Shown: positions 33,128 through 43,894 of the stretch, one piece after another | Layout: every line of letters starts with the position of its first letter | Position numbering within the stretch: the stretch's first letter is position 1 | Origin: Xiphydria camelus | Lineage: Eukaryota > Arthropoda > Insecta > Hymenoptera > Xiphydriidae | Length of the DNA stretch: 64,000 nucleotides | Direction of reading: 5' to 3' | Assembly: GCA_963678675.1 (NCBI GenBank) | Contig: OY783192.1 | Span: forward strand, 27,030,288 to 27,094,287 | Notes under the pieces: generated by a model | Seen by the model: the letters and a program-made list of their open reading frames with translations, nothing else | What the model was told of the DNA's origin: nothing | The model's database searches: none | Position numbers and translations under genes: made by a program

Positions 33128-33866
33128 TGAAATCCCCCCACAAAAACAGATTCTCTGTAAAAAAAGGCGGCATGTTCATTCAGTGCCAACAAAAATTGAT
33201 ACGTAAAATACTCTCCAAAAAAGATTTGAAATCAATTAAGATCGCCATGTTCAAGATTTATGTATTAAAAGTAAAAGGCATCATTTGAAAGGAAAATTAT
33301 TGTAAATCAAGTTACTAAAAAATTCGACTAAAAAAATTTATAAAAAAATTTTAATAAAAAAGAACTTGCCGCGTTTTTTTCTTCAAAATAAAAAATTCAG
33401 ACAGAATTATACTCGATGTTTATGCACTTATGATTTTAAATAAATTCATACACTTATAATATGATACCACCAGTATACCGAATGTCGCACGGGAAACCGA
33501 TTAGGCGGGGGCCTTCTGAAATTCTCTGAATTTGACTTCGGCAGTGTAATTTATGAATCACTCTAGCACCGTCCAAGCACTGCCAATTATTCGGCATAGT
33601 GGACAAAATATGAAAACTTAAACGCGGCAAGTTCTTTTTTATTAAAATTTTTTAATAAATTTTTTTAGTCGAATTTTTTAGTAACTTGATTTACAATAAT
33701 TTTCCTTTCAAATGATGCCTTTTACTTTTAATACATAAATCTTGAACATGGCGATCTTAATTGATTTCAAATCTTTTTTGGAGAGTATTTTACGTATCAA
33801 TTTTTGTTGGCACTGAATGAACATGCCGCCTTTTTTTACAGAGAATCTGTTTTTGTGGGGGGATTC
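33128..33866. mobile_element. Foldback MITE with CCCCCCACAAAAACAG ends
   Basis: About 740 bp. Left arm CCCCCCACAAAAACAGATTC to AACTTGCCGCG. The right arm is its complement, ending TGTTTTTGTGGGGGG. The arms are about 250 bp and nearly identical. The loop of about 230 bp is unrelated. Open frames on both strands (33106-33288, 33708-33911) are the same arm sequence read twice. Confidence 0.85.
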
Positions 33867-33936
33867 TATTAGACGAGGAGACCCACAGGGGTGTTCATGC
33901 AAAACTCGCAATTTTGCTATGGTCTAATTGAGGAGT

Positions 33937-34013
33937 AAGTTATTAAAACGCATTATGTCCTTTCGGAGTATTGAAATCAGTACTCCGAAAGGACATAATG
34001 CGTTTTAATAACT
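33937..34013. repeat. 32-bp-arm hairpin
   Basis: GTTATTAAAACGCATTATGT through CTCCGAAAGGAC is mirrored almost perfectly around a loop of about 10 bp. Only the right arm survives in element B copy 2 (about 61155-61195). Confidence 0.85.
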
Positions 34014-34510
34014 AGCCCCTCAATTGATCGCGGACATACGGAATGAAAATTGAAGTTTAAAATGTGTAAAATTATTAACATTATCTCTGGTATTAGACAA
34101 ACATTCAGATGACCCATTTTTTATTGTATTTATGTTTAATTGTGGAAAATGAATGAGAAAAATAGGTAAAGTACAGCAATTATATACATTGAAAATTGCG
34201 AATATTGTGAAAACCTTTAAGTTCATGAAAATTCAATAAGACAAAGCCTTTGAAGAATTTTCATTTCTTTTGAAAATAGTCTCCTCGTAAATTCGCAATA
34301 TTATACTTGCAATTTTATTAGCATTAAACTTTTGTATTTAACCTATTTCTCCCATTCATTAAAAAACTTTCTATGTACAAACCTTTATGGAGTAACCGAC
34401 GTTTATTGTTTTATAAATAAAAGCAAACATAAATTTGAAATGCATTTTCAATTCATTTAGTCTATAATTTAAAAAATTAAGTACCTAACCTAAAATAGTA
34501 TACATTTACA
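34014..34510. other. AT-rich end of the shared B segment
   Basis: Sequence to about 34213 is shared with 61200-61386. Beyond it is unique to copy 1. No gene. Confidence 0.5.
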
Positions 34511-35114
34511 ATAGTGCCACCAATGTCGTCACAGTGCAAGCACTGTGCCGTCACCCCGTGCATTTTCTTTTCCTAAAGTTCACCCCATGTGCACTTGATC
34601 AAACACTGTAGTGTCGGAGCCGCGTGCAGGTACAGTACCTGCAGCAGCCCCCTGCAACTCTGCGTTTCGCATGGCCAAACCGTTGTCGCCAACCGCGTGG
34701 TGGCGTAGTGTCGCTGGTCCAGCAGGCCCGGCTGAAAGCGGGCGAATGAGGTGTGAATGAAGGGGCTTGAGTGCAATGAAGCATTATTCCATTTTGTAAT
34801 AAATATGTAGGGATAAGGAATTTTATGAAGTAATAGAAATAGTCCAGTAAATGTTCGAACGAATTTTATATGAGCCAGCGCAGCCAACAGCCAGCAGCCA
34901 GCAGCAGCCAACACAGGGCCAGCGATAGGGCGCCACGTAGCGGATTAGTACGACTGGCGACAAAGCGTGGTCAAAGATATCTAATGGGAATACGTGTGAG
35001 TTGCAGGGGGCTGACCTGCAGACTGGACATGCACCTTGGTCGCACCGCGCTAAATTTCAAGTGCACCGCGTGCAGTTACAGTGCAGTCACGGTGGCTCCA
35101 CTATGCTATTGGGG

Positions 35115-35820
35115 GGGCCAGTTTGAAGTTACATTCGGGGAGGCTTGGTCGGTAATCGAAACATTTAATACCGGTAGAAGTCGAGTCAGTAGTTAGAGTT
35201 GGTGTCAATTCGGGAGATCGAAGCGTCTAATCTCGAAATTATGAATTTGTGAATAATGGTGAGTAATTTCCATTATTCACAAATTCATAATTTCAAAGTT
35301 AGACGCTTCGATCACCCGAATTGACACCAACTCTAACTACCGACTCGACTTCTACCGGTATTAAATGACTCAAGTACCGACCAAGCCTCCCCGAAGGTAA
35401 CTTCAAACTGGCCCGTACAGAGTGGGACATACGGTATCTGCTTGTGTAATTCGGGATGATACATACGGTAGGTACCGTATGTCCCACTCTGTACGGGCCA
35501 GTTTGAAGTTACCTTCGGGGAGGCTTGGTCGGTACTTGAGTCATTTAATACCGGTAGAAGTCGAGTCGGTAGTTAGAGTTGGTGTCAATTCGGGTGATCG
35601 AAGCGTCTAACTTTGAAATTATGAATTTGTGAATAATGGAAATTACTCACCATTATTCACAAATTCATAATTTCGAGATTAGACGCTTCGATCTCCCGAA
35701 TTGACACCAACTCTAACTACCGACTCGACTTCTACCGGTATTAAATGTTTCGATTACCGACCAAGCCTCCCCGAAGGTAACTTCAAACTGGCCCGTACAG
35801 AGTGGGACATACGGTATATG
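35115..35820. repeat. Foldbacks D2 and D3 forming a palindrome of palindromes
   Basis: D2 (centre near 35265) and D3 (centre near 35640) each have arms of about 150 bp like D1. They are also mutual complements about a centre near 35450, where GTACAGAGTGGGACATACGG meets its own complement around a 40-bp spacer. D2 lacks its outer left cap, where element B copy 1 abuts. Confidence 0.85.
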
Positions 35821-35874
35821 ATTAAGGAGCATAAAACTGTCTTATCGAGTACTGGTACTCAGAAAGTTATCAGC

Positions 35875-35908
35875 CTGATGAAGCAAACTGCAATGTTTGC
35901 GAAACGTC
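35875..35908 (+). ncRNA. Hammerhead ribozyme core, short-stem-III variant
   Basis: CTGATGA (35875-35881) is followed by a 6-bp stem GCAAAC/GTTTGC with a 6-nt loop. Then GAAAC (35901-35905) leads directly into GTC (35906-35908). This is the order of the hammerhead catalytic core with stem III reduced to one pair. That layout is described for small hammerheads tied to Penelope-like retrotransposons, which cleave as dimers. Stem I pairing (TATCAGC with GGTGTTA) is only about five of seven. No Penelope reverse transcriptase is visible nearby, so this may be a terminal fragment. Confidence 0.55.
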
Positions 35909-37206
35909 GGTGTTAGGTGTTTTCACTACAGAGAACTAACGATCAGAAAAGCAGAAACTAACATTGAACGAAAACGAAACTGAACGTTTATTAATACGTG
36001 TACAAAATATTGCGTAAACTATAAGCCCGATGAGAGCGGCCCGGCAGTGTGTGGAGTGAATTAACTTTCACACTGCGCGATTCACTGCCTTAAGCACTGA
36101 GAAACGGGTAACACGGAACGTCGAACTAACTGGTTGAACTTTTCGCGTTGAACTCGAAAACTGAACTGCCCGTGGAGAGCTCTTTACGATATCAAGACGG
36201 GAAGCGACGAGGCTCCACGTCAGCGCGTTCTGATTGGTGTAAGGGTTCAACGTGGCAAGTAAATTATAACGTCCAACGCGTCGTAGGTAAACGTAAGCAA
36301 AAGAAACCGTTAGTTTCAGAAAAAAAGGACCTTCTAATCGCGCACTGACAGCGAGGAAAACAATCATTTTGAATACTAACATCGGTTACTAACTTACTAA
36401 CTGACTAACTTACGGTTTGTCGCAACAGTCGGCAAAATAATACATATTTTTGGCGCGGTTACCACCCGGAAGCCAAGAGTAGTAATACTCATATGTAACA
36501 CTATACCTATACATATACTAGTACTCTTCGCACTATACAATTTAGTGACCATTTTTTTCCTCTCAGTCAATATTGGTGATAATGTTAACGTTGAAAAGAT
36601 TAATTTATGAGATGATTTATTTAAGTAAAGCAAAAGTATATTTATTAACTGAATTAAAAATTTATTTATTAAATTGAAAATGTATCTGCTTTTACAAAGA
36701 GCGATCTCTGTCTGAATAGAGATCAGAGGAAATGTTAATTTCATTGAATATAACTTTATTCGTTTATTAGAAAAAGAATTTAAAGAACAAAAAGAGATGA
36801 ACCATCATATTTTCTCCCTCGTACAATTTTTACTTCATACTGAGAGTATTTTGATCTGTCTGTCGTATTTAATAGAGAGATATGGTCTAAAATGTCCTTA
36901 TGGTTACAAGAGAATGGATCGAAAAGATGGTTTGCTATCTCTTTTCTTGATTTCCTTTCTTAATATACAGTTATTATGTGGACAAGTTTGCTTCCGCCGT
37001 TTTCCTATAGATGACTTTAGCGGTAAGCAGTGGTCGAAATAAATAGATCATAGACGTAATGCAATAAACATTAGCGTCTGTCAACATAACCGTATAGAAA
37101 CATTAGTCGATTTATGTCTGCATCATAAAGTTATTCTCGATTGAAATATCAATTTACGAGACAAATTCTCGTCATTTGCGGGAGGTTTTAATTTTCTTCT
37201 TCAATA
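35909..37206. other. Stretch without a supported gene, possible retroelement fragment
   Basis: Follows the ribozyme core. A frame at 36068-36382 (minus) is long, but I recognise no domain in it. The rest is AT-rich. Confidence 0.35.
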
Positions 37207-37428
37207 ATGAAGAAATCTGCGGCTGAGGCTCATCGAATGCTCTCAAATACTAATGGTGAGGCCACTATTAGTGAAAGAACGTGTCGTGAGTGGTTTCAAC
37301 GCTTCAAGAACAGTGATTTTCACGTCGAAGATCGATATAGCGGTGGAAGAGAAAAGGTTTTCGAAGATGCAGAATTGGAAGCATTACTTGTTGAAGACTC
37401 ATGTCAAAGTCAAAATGGGAGAAAGTAG
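37207..37428 (+). pseudogene. Mariner transposase fragment, N-terminal DNA-binding part
   Basis: AAEAHRMLSNTNGEATISER followed by CREWFQRFKNSDFHVED and EDAELEALLVEDSCQSQ match the paired helix-turn-helix of mariner (DD34D) transposases, the SETMAR-type N-terminus. The frame stops at codon 74, before the catalytic domain, and no DDE motifs follow. No inverted repeats were found. This is a 3'-truncated relic, unrelated to the DD41D element at 16721. Confidence 0.85.
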
Positions 37429-38698
37429 TGGCTAGCGATAAACAGTGCTTTCAATTATAAATGTATAACCAGTTTTTTACAATAAACTCGAATTTCGGGA
37501 AAAAACGGAGGAAGCAAAGTTGTACACCTAATAAATTATTGAAACAAGGCTTCGAAGAACAACATATTTTCATTTTTCACAAACGTGATATAATTTTCAT
37601 ACATTCCTAAATTCGAGTAAATCGTTTTTGTAAGCGTAAGAATAGGTATGTAGTTTTGCTTTCATCTATAGGCAAGTAAGGAATTGCGGTATATGAGTGA
37701 CAAATTGAATACGAGTTTTTAAGATAATGAAATTTTAGTCTCAAAGAGTGCGATCAATGACTACCAATATGCAAGACGACGTCTTAATAAGAATGTTAAG
37801 CAGAAAACCCTAGTCCCCAGTTTTACGACTCCGTGACACAGGACATCACTTCGCCTCCTACTGGTCGGTTTTTATTACCCGTCATCTTCTCTCTTGCCCG
37901 GTAAATTTATTATTTATAAAGGCGAATGAGCCGTAGGGCGCCTCCTCTGGAGAGTTAACTTTGGAGTGCTCCCTTAGAGGACTATATTTCAGAAATCGAA
38001 CTACCCTCCGATCCTCAAGTACTGAGAAATGCCGTTAAATCTTTAAAAAAAAGTTAGTGAAATTAAATTTTTATTTTATTTAGATTATCATAGAGTTTGT
38101 GCTTCTTTCAACTATTTCGTATTTCACCAAATAATGATATTTATAATTCAATTCAATTTATAACAAAACAGCTTAGACCTCTCTCTGATTTATAATACGT
38201 AGTAATATCTTATTTTAGTCATCTTATAATTCACCTATCTCTCTATTCTATAAAATAGTTTTTCGGATCGACGACCGACCGACCCGATACCTCCTACCCC
38301 ACCAATCGCCCACTAACGCATCGGTCCACGAATCGCCTACCGGGGCATCCCCCCACCACGCGTCGGCCGCCAATAGGATGCAGTATGCTATCGATCGTCG
38401 ATCGGTACGGTGCAAGTAAGTCGAGCAGAGGCCCGTCTACCCGTTTGGCCAGCGTTTTGTCGAATGGGCTACTGACGCATTTTTTGATAAAAATCGTTTT
38501 AAATAGAAGAGAACGAAACTGAAAGAACGGTTTATTATTGAAAGTGGAGTTTACGTTTACGCGCCTAGATTGCCTGTGACGTCAGTGCGGTATCTAACAG
38601 AGGTTCCCAATGTGGGGAACCGATGCGTTCCGACTGCTACTTCAGTGGTTCTCTATTAATAACTCGCTTCAAACGCCTCACCCGGCTAACCTAAAAAA
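37429..38698. other. Gene-free stretch
   Basis: AT-rich to about 38250, then GC-richer with ACCCCACCAATCGCCC-type pyrimidine sequence. No family recognised. Confidence 0.4.
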
Positions 38699-38854
38699 AT
38701 GTGTGAGGCAATGGAGCATTCGAAAGAACGAAAGTATTTTAAAAAGTGTTTCGTTCCGAATTGTACGAACAACACGAAACACGCTCGTGAAAAAATCTTT
38801 ATTCGCCTACCAAGATGTGCAAATACTGCAAAGAAATGGATAGAGAGGCTGTAG
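38699..38854 (+). pseudogene. THAP-type zinc finger, N-terminal half
   Basis: A 51-codon frame from ATG at 38699: KYFKKCFVPNCTNNTKHARE then FIRLPRCANTAKKWIERL. The CX4C pair, the phenylalanine/proline block and the tryptophan match the first half of a THAP DNA-binding domain. The CX2H half and AVPTIF box are not found downstream in any frame, so it is truncated or its next exon is lost. A pyrimidine tract ending in AG (about 38865) might mark an old splice site. THAP domains occur in P-element transposases and in host DNA-binding proteins. The origin here is undecided. Confidence 0.65.
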
Positions 38855-39009
38855 GTCTTTCAGAGAAAATGATCTCGAAAATTATGTTCATATTTATCTT
38901 TGGAAAATTACCTGAATTTGCTTTCACGAAACCAACTTCCATTATTTTGACAAGCACAATAACAATTTGATATATTCCGCTACAAGAAAACCACACGAGC
39001 TGCGTGACA

Positions 39010-39141
39010 ATGGGTGCTTTCCATTTAACTGACACGAGTCGACACAAAATTAAACCATTGGTTCTTTCTGCTGGAGCCTGCCAATCAGTTGGTGGTTCTA
39101 GTGGAAGTGTGTCGACTTGTGTCATAAATGGAAAACACCCA
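39010..39141. repeat. Small inverted repeat
   Basis: GGGTGCTTTCCATTTAACTG at the left mirrors CATAAATGGAAAACACCC at the right, with GAGTCGACAC/GTGTCGACTT just inside. A direct repeat GTGACGTCARTGCGGTA also flanks the region (38579 and 39183). Confidence 0.7.
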
Positions 39142-39337
39142 ATAAATGGTCAGCTGTGATTCATCTTACAACGCATGCGCCCCGTGACGTCAATGCGGTA
39201 CAGTTTTAAATAGTAACCATCATTTTCAATGTGAAAATTCATGTGCTTCCACACTATAATTGCACTTTTTTTCTTCGTAATACAATATTACAGATCTAAG
39301 GAATCTGAAAATATAACGAAAATCGAAATCCTCCACA

Positions 39338-40475
39338 TAGGGAAGCTGCACGAACCGGCGAACAGTGCCCCCTAGTAATCGCTGCTGGAATATAGTTGGT
39401 ATAAACAAAACGTGTCAGTAAATTTTTTTAAGTCGGTGTTTTCTTCGTGTAATGTAATTTTTCAAGTATTTTGTGCATTTGTTTCCAAAAATGGACAAAG
39501 TTATTTGCTGTGGGTTTGAAAAAATTTATTTCAATAATAACACACAGACCATCAGAAGTGCTAAAACGAGAGAAATTATGTGAAGCAAAACATGTGATAA
39601 ATGTTCAGGAAATAGAACACCATGGACTGTTTTTTATAACTAGACATGTTATAAGACAAATGTCTATCAATTTACCCCCTTATTAAATTTACCCCCTTTA
39701 TAAAGTTATTTCCATCTAAGGAACTTTCAAACACAAAATATTCTTTATTTGTTTCGCAAGAATCAAAACAACACTGTGTTTCAACACTACTTTTTGTATT
39801 GACCGGATGGATTATTCTTTCAACCTCTTCATCTTCATTGTCAGCTTGTATCACCTGCGTAATTTTAGGGCTGAAAACAGTTTCAGAAGTGCGGTCGATC
39901 CTTTTCATATATCTTTCAAAACGAGAAATAGCCTGCGTCTCCGCTTCTGTTGAAATTTGGGACCGTGTCGCAGAGAATATAGTTGGAATATACGCAGGAT
40001 GAGACTGCATGGTACTTCGTTGGCCTCCGACAAAATGTGCACTACATTTGAAATATTGCAATGATAATAATTTTGTTCTCCACGACTACTAACCTAAACT
40101 TACTTTTTTCGGTTAACAGCTTTTATCCACTGCTGTCGCCTTCCCGCAATAATAATTTTGTTCTCAACGACTACTAAACTTACTTACTTTTTTCGGTTAA
40201 CAGCTTTTATCCACTGCTGTCGCCTTCCCATTTCGTAGGACTTACCCGGGAATGAGTAAAACTTAATATTACCGTTTTCGCAAGAATTTTCAGCATTTCT
40301 GCAATTAGTAACACAACAGTTTCGCTCCGATTTAGGCATGATTCACTTTAAAATCACTATTAATAGTGATTAAACTCTGATATAACCCAATACTGTCACG
40401 AATTGTTTATACCAAGAATATGCAGAGAATCTCCACCGATGGCGCCACTAATCAAGATGCAGCTTCCCTATACGT
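39338..40475 (-). mobile_element. Inverted-repeat-bounded unit carrying a THAP gene
   Basis: The left end ATAGGGAAGCTGCAC and right end GCAGCTTCCCTAT are complementary. Inside them TTGGTATAAACAA recurs in inverted orientation (about 39400 and 40405). No clear target-site duplication. The only coding content is the minus-strand THAP gene. This is consistent with a P-like or hAT-like non-autonomous element, but the class is unproven. Confidence 0.5.
39672..40339 (-). pseudogene. THAP-domain protein gene, two exons, defective acceptor
   Basis: Exon 1 (40188-40339) starts MPKSERNCCVTNCRNAENSC and runs through KFYSFPGK to QQWIKAVNRK, ending at AAAAAA/GTAAGT in phase 2. Exon 2 (from about 40047 to the stop at 39672) opens KCSAHFVGGQ and HPAYIPTIF, then an acidic segment (DNEDEEVERI). 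Together these give the CX4C ... W ... CX2H ... PTIF layout of a THAP zinc finger, which binds DNA. The position needed for the 3' splice site reads TTTCAA instead of TTTCAG. Using the next AG would drop the third zinc ligand, so correct splicing looks lost. The end of exon 1 with its donor is also tandemly duplicated, with copies 84 bp apart (about 40101 and 40185). No transposase domain follows. Confidence 0.65.
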
Positions 40476-43400
40476 CAGTAGCCTATTCGAGCGACCGCCG
40501 TCCCCTGCAAACTTGGGGGGGAACGGCGCGGGGGCGACAGCCCCCCGGGGGTTGGCGAGTGAAGCGAGCAGGGGGCGGATACCCCCTAGTTTAATATAAA
40601 ATAATTACGATATCTGCTTCGTCTAAAAGGTAATGCAAAAATTTACTTTTCATTACATCAAATCAAAAAGCAAGAATTAAAATACAACTTTATAAAGCAT
40701 GTAGATATTTTATATTGTTTAAGAGCTTCATATTATCACAATTTATTGGTAACAGTAGAAGAAATATTTTAATCGATTTCAGAAACTTTAGTGATCAAGT
40801 TCAACATTTTTAGTTATCCCCTGAAAAGGTTTTCTTTCTGTGTAAATTAGAAGTCAGCAGAAAATTGTCTCACATTGTTATTTGAACGGATGACTCAATT
40901 ATGTAAAAACTTTTTTTCATAAACGACTTTTCCACACAATTGTGTGAATATCTTTTCCTCGATATTCTTTATAGAGAATAAAGTGAAGAGTGGTATCGAA
41001 TTTAAGTTGGCTATTGGTAAATACGATTATCACTGTTAGTAACGGGCCAAATCAAGTGACATATTTCCTATATGTCAAATTTTGAACCCCTGCCAAGAGC
41101 TTAATTCTCGTCATATTAACGCGTCTATCCATCAATTAATATTTCAAATGTCACGTTTTCACTCTCATTACGAATGGTTTATCGTCGTAGATAAATGGGG
41201 TTTCATTTAAGCGATATGTAGAGATTCTATCGATTATCAAATGTATTCGATATTTAATGATACTCTGATTAGATTACTGTAAAAGCTTCGTATTATCTGG
41301 AGTGGTGACATCTGTCCGGGATTTCTGCGCGCTGCTTTTTCTGTTGAATATCCCATCCCTTTTACACCCAGTATACGTGTATGCCAACACTTTTGCCTTA
41401 TCTAAGCCACTATGTATGTTTTCACTGACAAAAATACACAAATATTTGAAATGCTCGAATGCCTTGTCCACGGTAAAAGAAGAAATATTATAGATTAAAT
41501 GCAAGGTTTATTGCATGCAATAATTGGATATTAAACGCAATTATTAGCACAGTCTTCACTATGTACTATACAGTTTTATTAATTATATACTAATTAATTT
41601 GCCGTATTTTCAATATTTCATTGCTTCTATTCGTATCCATATACTAGACGTAACACATTACTATAATTAAACCTTACATGGATAAATCAAAAAAGGATCG
41701 ATATTCTAGAAATTCAAAAATTAAATTCTCCGACGGCCAAGTACGTTACTTGAATACGCTTAATCCATAATCAGTGGCAAGTGGTTTTACCTAAAGGGGT
41801 GCGGGACGCATCTGCAAGGTATCATTCGTATCGCACAAAAAGCCTATCCATCATCTTCTGACAATTCGAGTTTGAAATTTAGCCGCCCGTTCTAAACCAG
41901 CCGACTGGTTCTCCTTCCGCACGTGCGATTATAATGGAGATTAGGATTAGCGTAAGCGCAATAAATTTTGCATTAGCTACAGAATCTCGAGTCTTTCGGT
42001 AATACCTATCCCACCCTGAGAAGGCTTTCGTTATTTATCAAAGGAACTATTTAAAACAAGCTAAATTCATAAAAATAATTCACTATCGGTTACATTACAT
42101 ATTAACATAATACAATTACATAAAACTATGTAAAGTGTGGAATCAGTAGCGGTGAAAAGTATACAGCCTGTTCGCGAAAATACACATAGGTTACCTGTAG
42201 TCGGGCGCGATTTTGCGTTAATCTAATCGGCCGAGAGACAGGGCGGAACCATGGCAGGCAACCCATGTATCTGCTTGTATTCTCACGAACGCGCAGTATA
42301 ATTTAAACGGTTAAAATTGTTAAACAGTTAAAGAATAAGTATCTTCATTTATTAGCATTTCTCTCTCAAATTTTATTACAAAATAAGGCGTATCATTAAA
42401 CTGCTACTCGTGAATTTTATTTGTTATTTTTCAAATCGATAATTTGATAATACTGTTACAATTGTTTAACTGTACGATTATTTAACTGTTACAGTATAGA
42501 CGCATTATGTTATATAAGTGATAATCACCTATAAGTAGGTACTAATATTTTTACAATTTGGATTTTTAAAGCTTTGTTAACTGCAGGAAACTACTTTTTC
42601 TCGCTTTTTGTTTTTAAGTGCAGTTAATTCAGAGTATCTACAAATTTTTGTTTATAATAAACAGATTCAATTTTTCAGACTATCATACTTCGGTTTCATA
42701 AATGTCTGAAGAATTTTACGTGTCCTCTTTTTTCATATATTTTCGTTTCTTTTTTTTTCGAAGCAGCCCGCGTCCTTTACTCGATATAACAATTCTTCGA
42801 GTCCCAGCGAACAGAGCCACTGCATTCGTTACCTCGATTACCGCCTAAGCTTATTGCCGTGCCGAAATAAGTATTCCAAAAGATTGATTTGCCTTCTGGC
42901 TAATACCTACCCGCGAGGGTTAAACTTCCACGATGGCCCCCAAAGTGGCAACTCCCCTGGAAGGCCCATCGATCTAGCGTAACTTTTCGCTCGATTCAAT
43001 GGACCGAGAGAGGGCTAATTGTGAAAAAAACATCTTTCGGCGCGGCGTCGACCTCAATGCAAATTCGAGATGTGAAAGGATTACGGCGCGTCAACGTGAT
43101 GACTGAACGACCGGTAATTGTTGGCTCGGTCTAATATTTCGAATAGTTCGCATTTACAATGGGCTTTATTGGCGGGAAAACTGAGGGGGGTATTTTGAGG
43201 CGGGCAGAGGACATCCATCACACGGTGTCAACGTGATTGTCTTCCGACGCGACCGGCCGGAAAAGTATTGGCGGCTCGAGAAGCGCATCCGGTGCTGCAT
43301 CCACTTCGATTTCGGGATGATATTGGTATTTTTGAAAAAGCCACTCTTTATGTCGCACAATATCCTCGCGGATGTTATCTATTTTTTATTTTCCATCATT

Positions 43401-43765
43401 CGTTTGCACTTCATCGACGTCCGCCATTTCGCAGGCGGGGGACATCACTATAGCGACCCGTGAATTTATTCGTACGCTGTACGCTCAGCTTCGCTATATT
43501 GTGTCGCATTTAAATGAGCTTTCTAATATATTTAGCCTGAATGCCGCGTGCGACGAAATTCCCCCCGCGTCATTAAAGACGCATCTTGCCGCCCCAACTT
43601 CGGGACTCTTGCGCGTTTGAAGAGTTTCGAGACCTGAATTCGCGACTACGTGTGTAGCGGTGTCGGTAATGCGGGATTTTCTGGGCATTTCGGAATAAAG
43701 TTCTGTATTTTTCAGTTCAGCTTCACTCGAAGGTTGGATTAGAGTTTAGCGATAAATTTTCTGTA
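40476..43765. other. Mostly unique DNA, no supported gene
   Basis: A GC-rich island at about 40500-40590 (GGGGCGACAGCCCCCCGGG, GGCGAGTGAAGCGAGC) contrasts sharply with the AT-rich surroundings and could be inserted DNA. 42700-43750 has higher GC and non-repetitive sequence, possibly regulatory or exon-flanking DNA of a gene outside the window. Frames there are short and unrecognised. Confidence 0.4.
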
Positions 43766-43894
43766 CACTGTAAAAAATTCTGCGGTGTGGACTTATATGG
43801 ACCACTTTTGGTGTGAGAGAACAAGGGCGTAAGACTGAATGACACCAGATATGGTGTTAATGGTGTTAAAAATTAACATCATGTTTTTATTGTG
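43766..43894 (+). repeat. Solitary arm of the 47128-type MITE
   Basis: CACTGTAAAAAATTCTGCGG, GGACTTATATGGACCACTTT, AAGACTGAATGACACCAGAT and TTAAAAATTAACATCATG match the arms at 47128 and 48110. It abuts the next MITE directly. Confidence 0.7.

Larger units (their letters stand above)
29283..33866. repeat. 4.58-kb segment present in element B copy 1, absent from copy 2
   Basis: In copy 2, sequence matching that up to 29282 joins directly, at about 61067, to sequence matching 33867 onwards. The segment contains unique DNA (29286-30230), the 309-bp repeat family and a MITE whose right end is the right border. Confidence 0.75.
26682..35114. mobile_element. Element B copy 1 (8.4 kb, gene-fragment-bearing)
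   Basis: Starts CCCCAATAGCAAAGCGTGC and ends CCACTATGCTATTGGGG, the same kind of terminus as element A. The first 270 bp and last 90 bp are dense in CACNGTG motifs, again like A. Both flanks are D-type foldbacks. The interior carries an acidic terminal exon, a compound foldback, an array of 309-bp units, a 740-bp MITE and a hairpin. No transposase is visible, so it looks non-autonomous. A shorter copy starts at 58411. The single-element reading is an inference from its matching ends. Confidence 0.55.

Noticed and set aside
36068..36382. 104-codon minus-strand ORF
   Set aside because: No motif recognised; composition matches non-coding surroundings.
43166..43463. Candidate coding exon in the GC-richer unique stretch
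   Set aside because: No recognisable domain, no consistent splice pair, and frames overlap on both strands.
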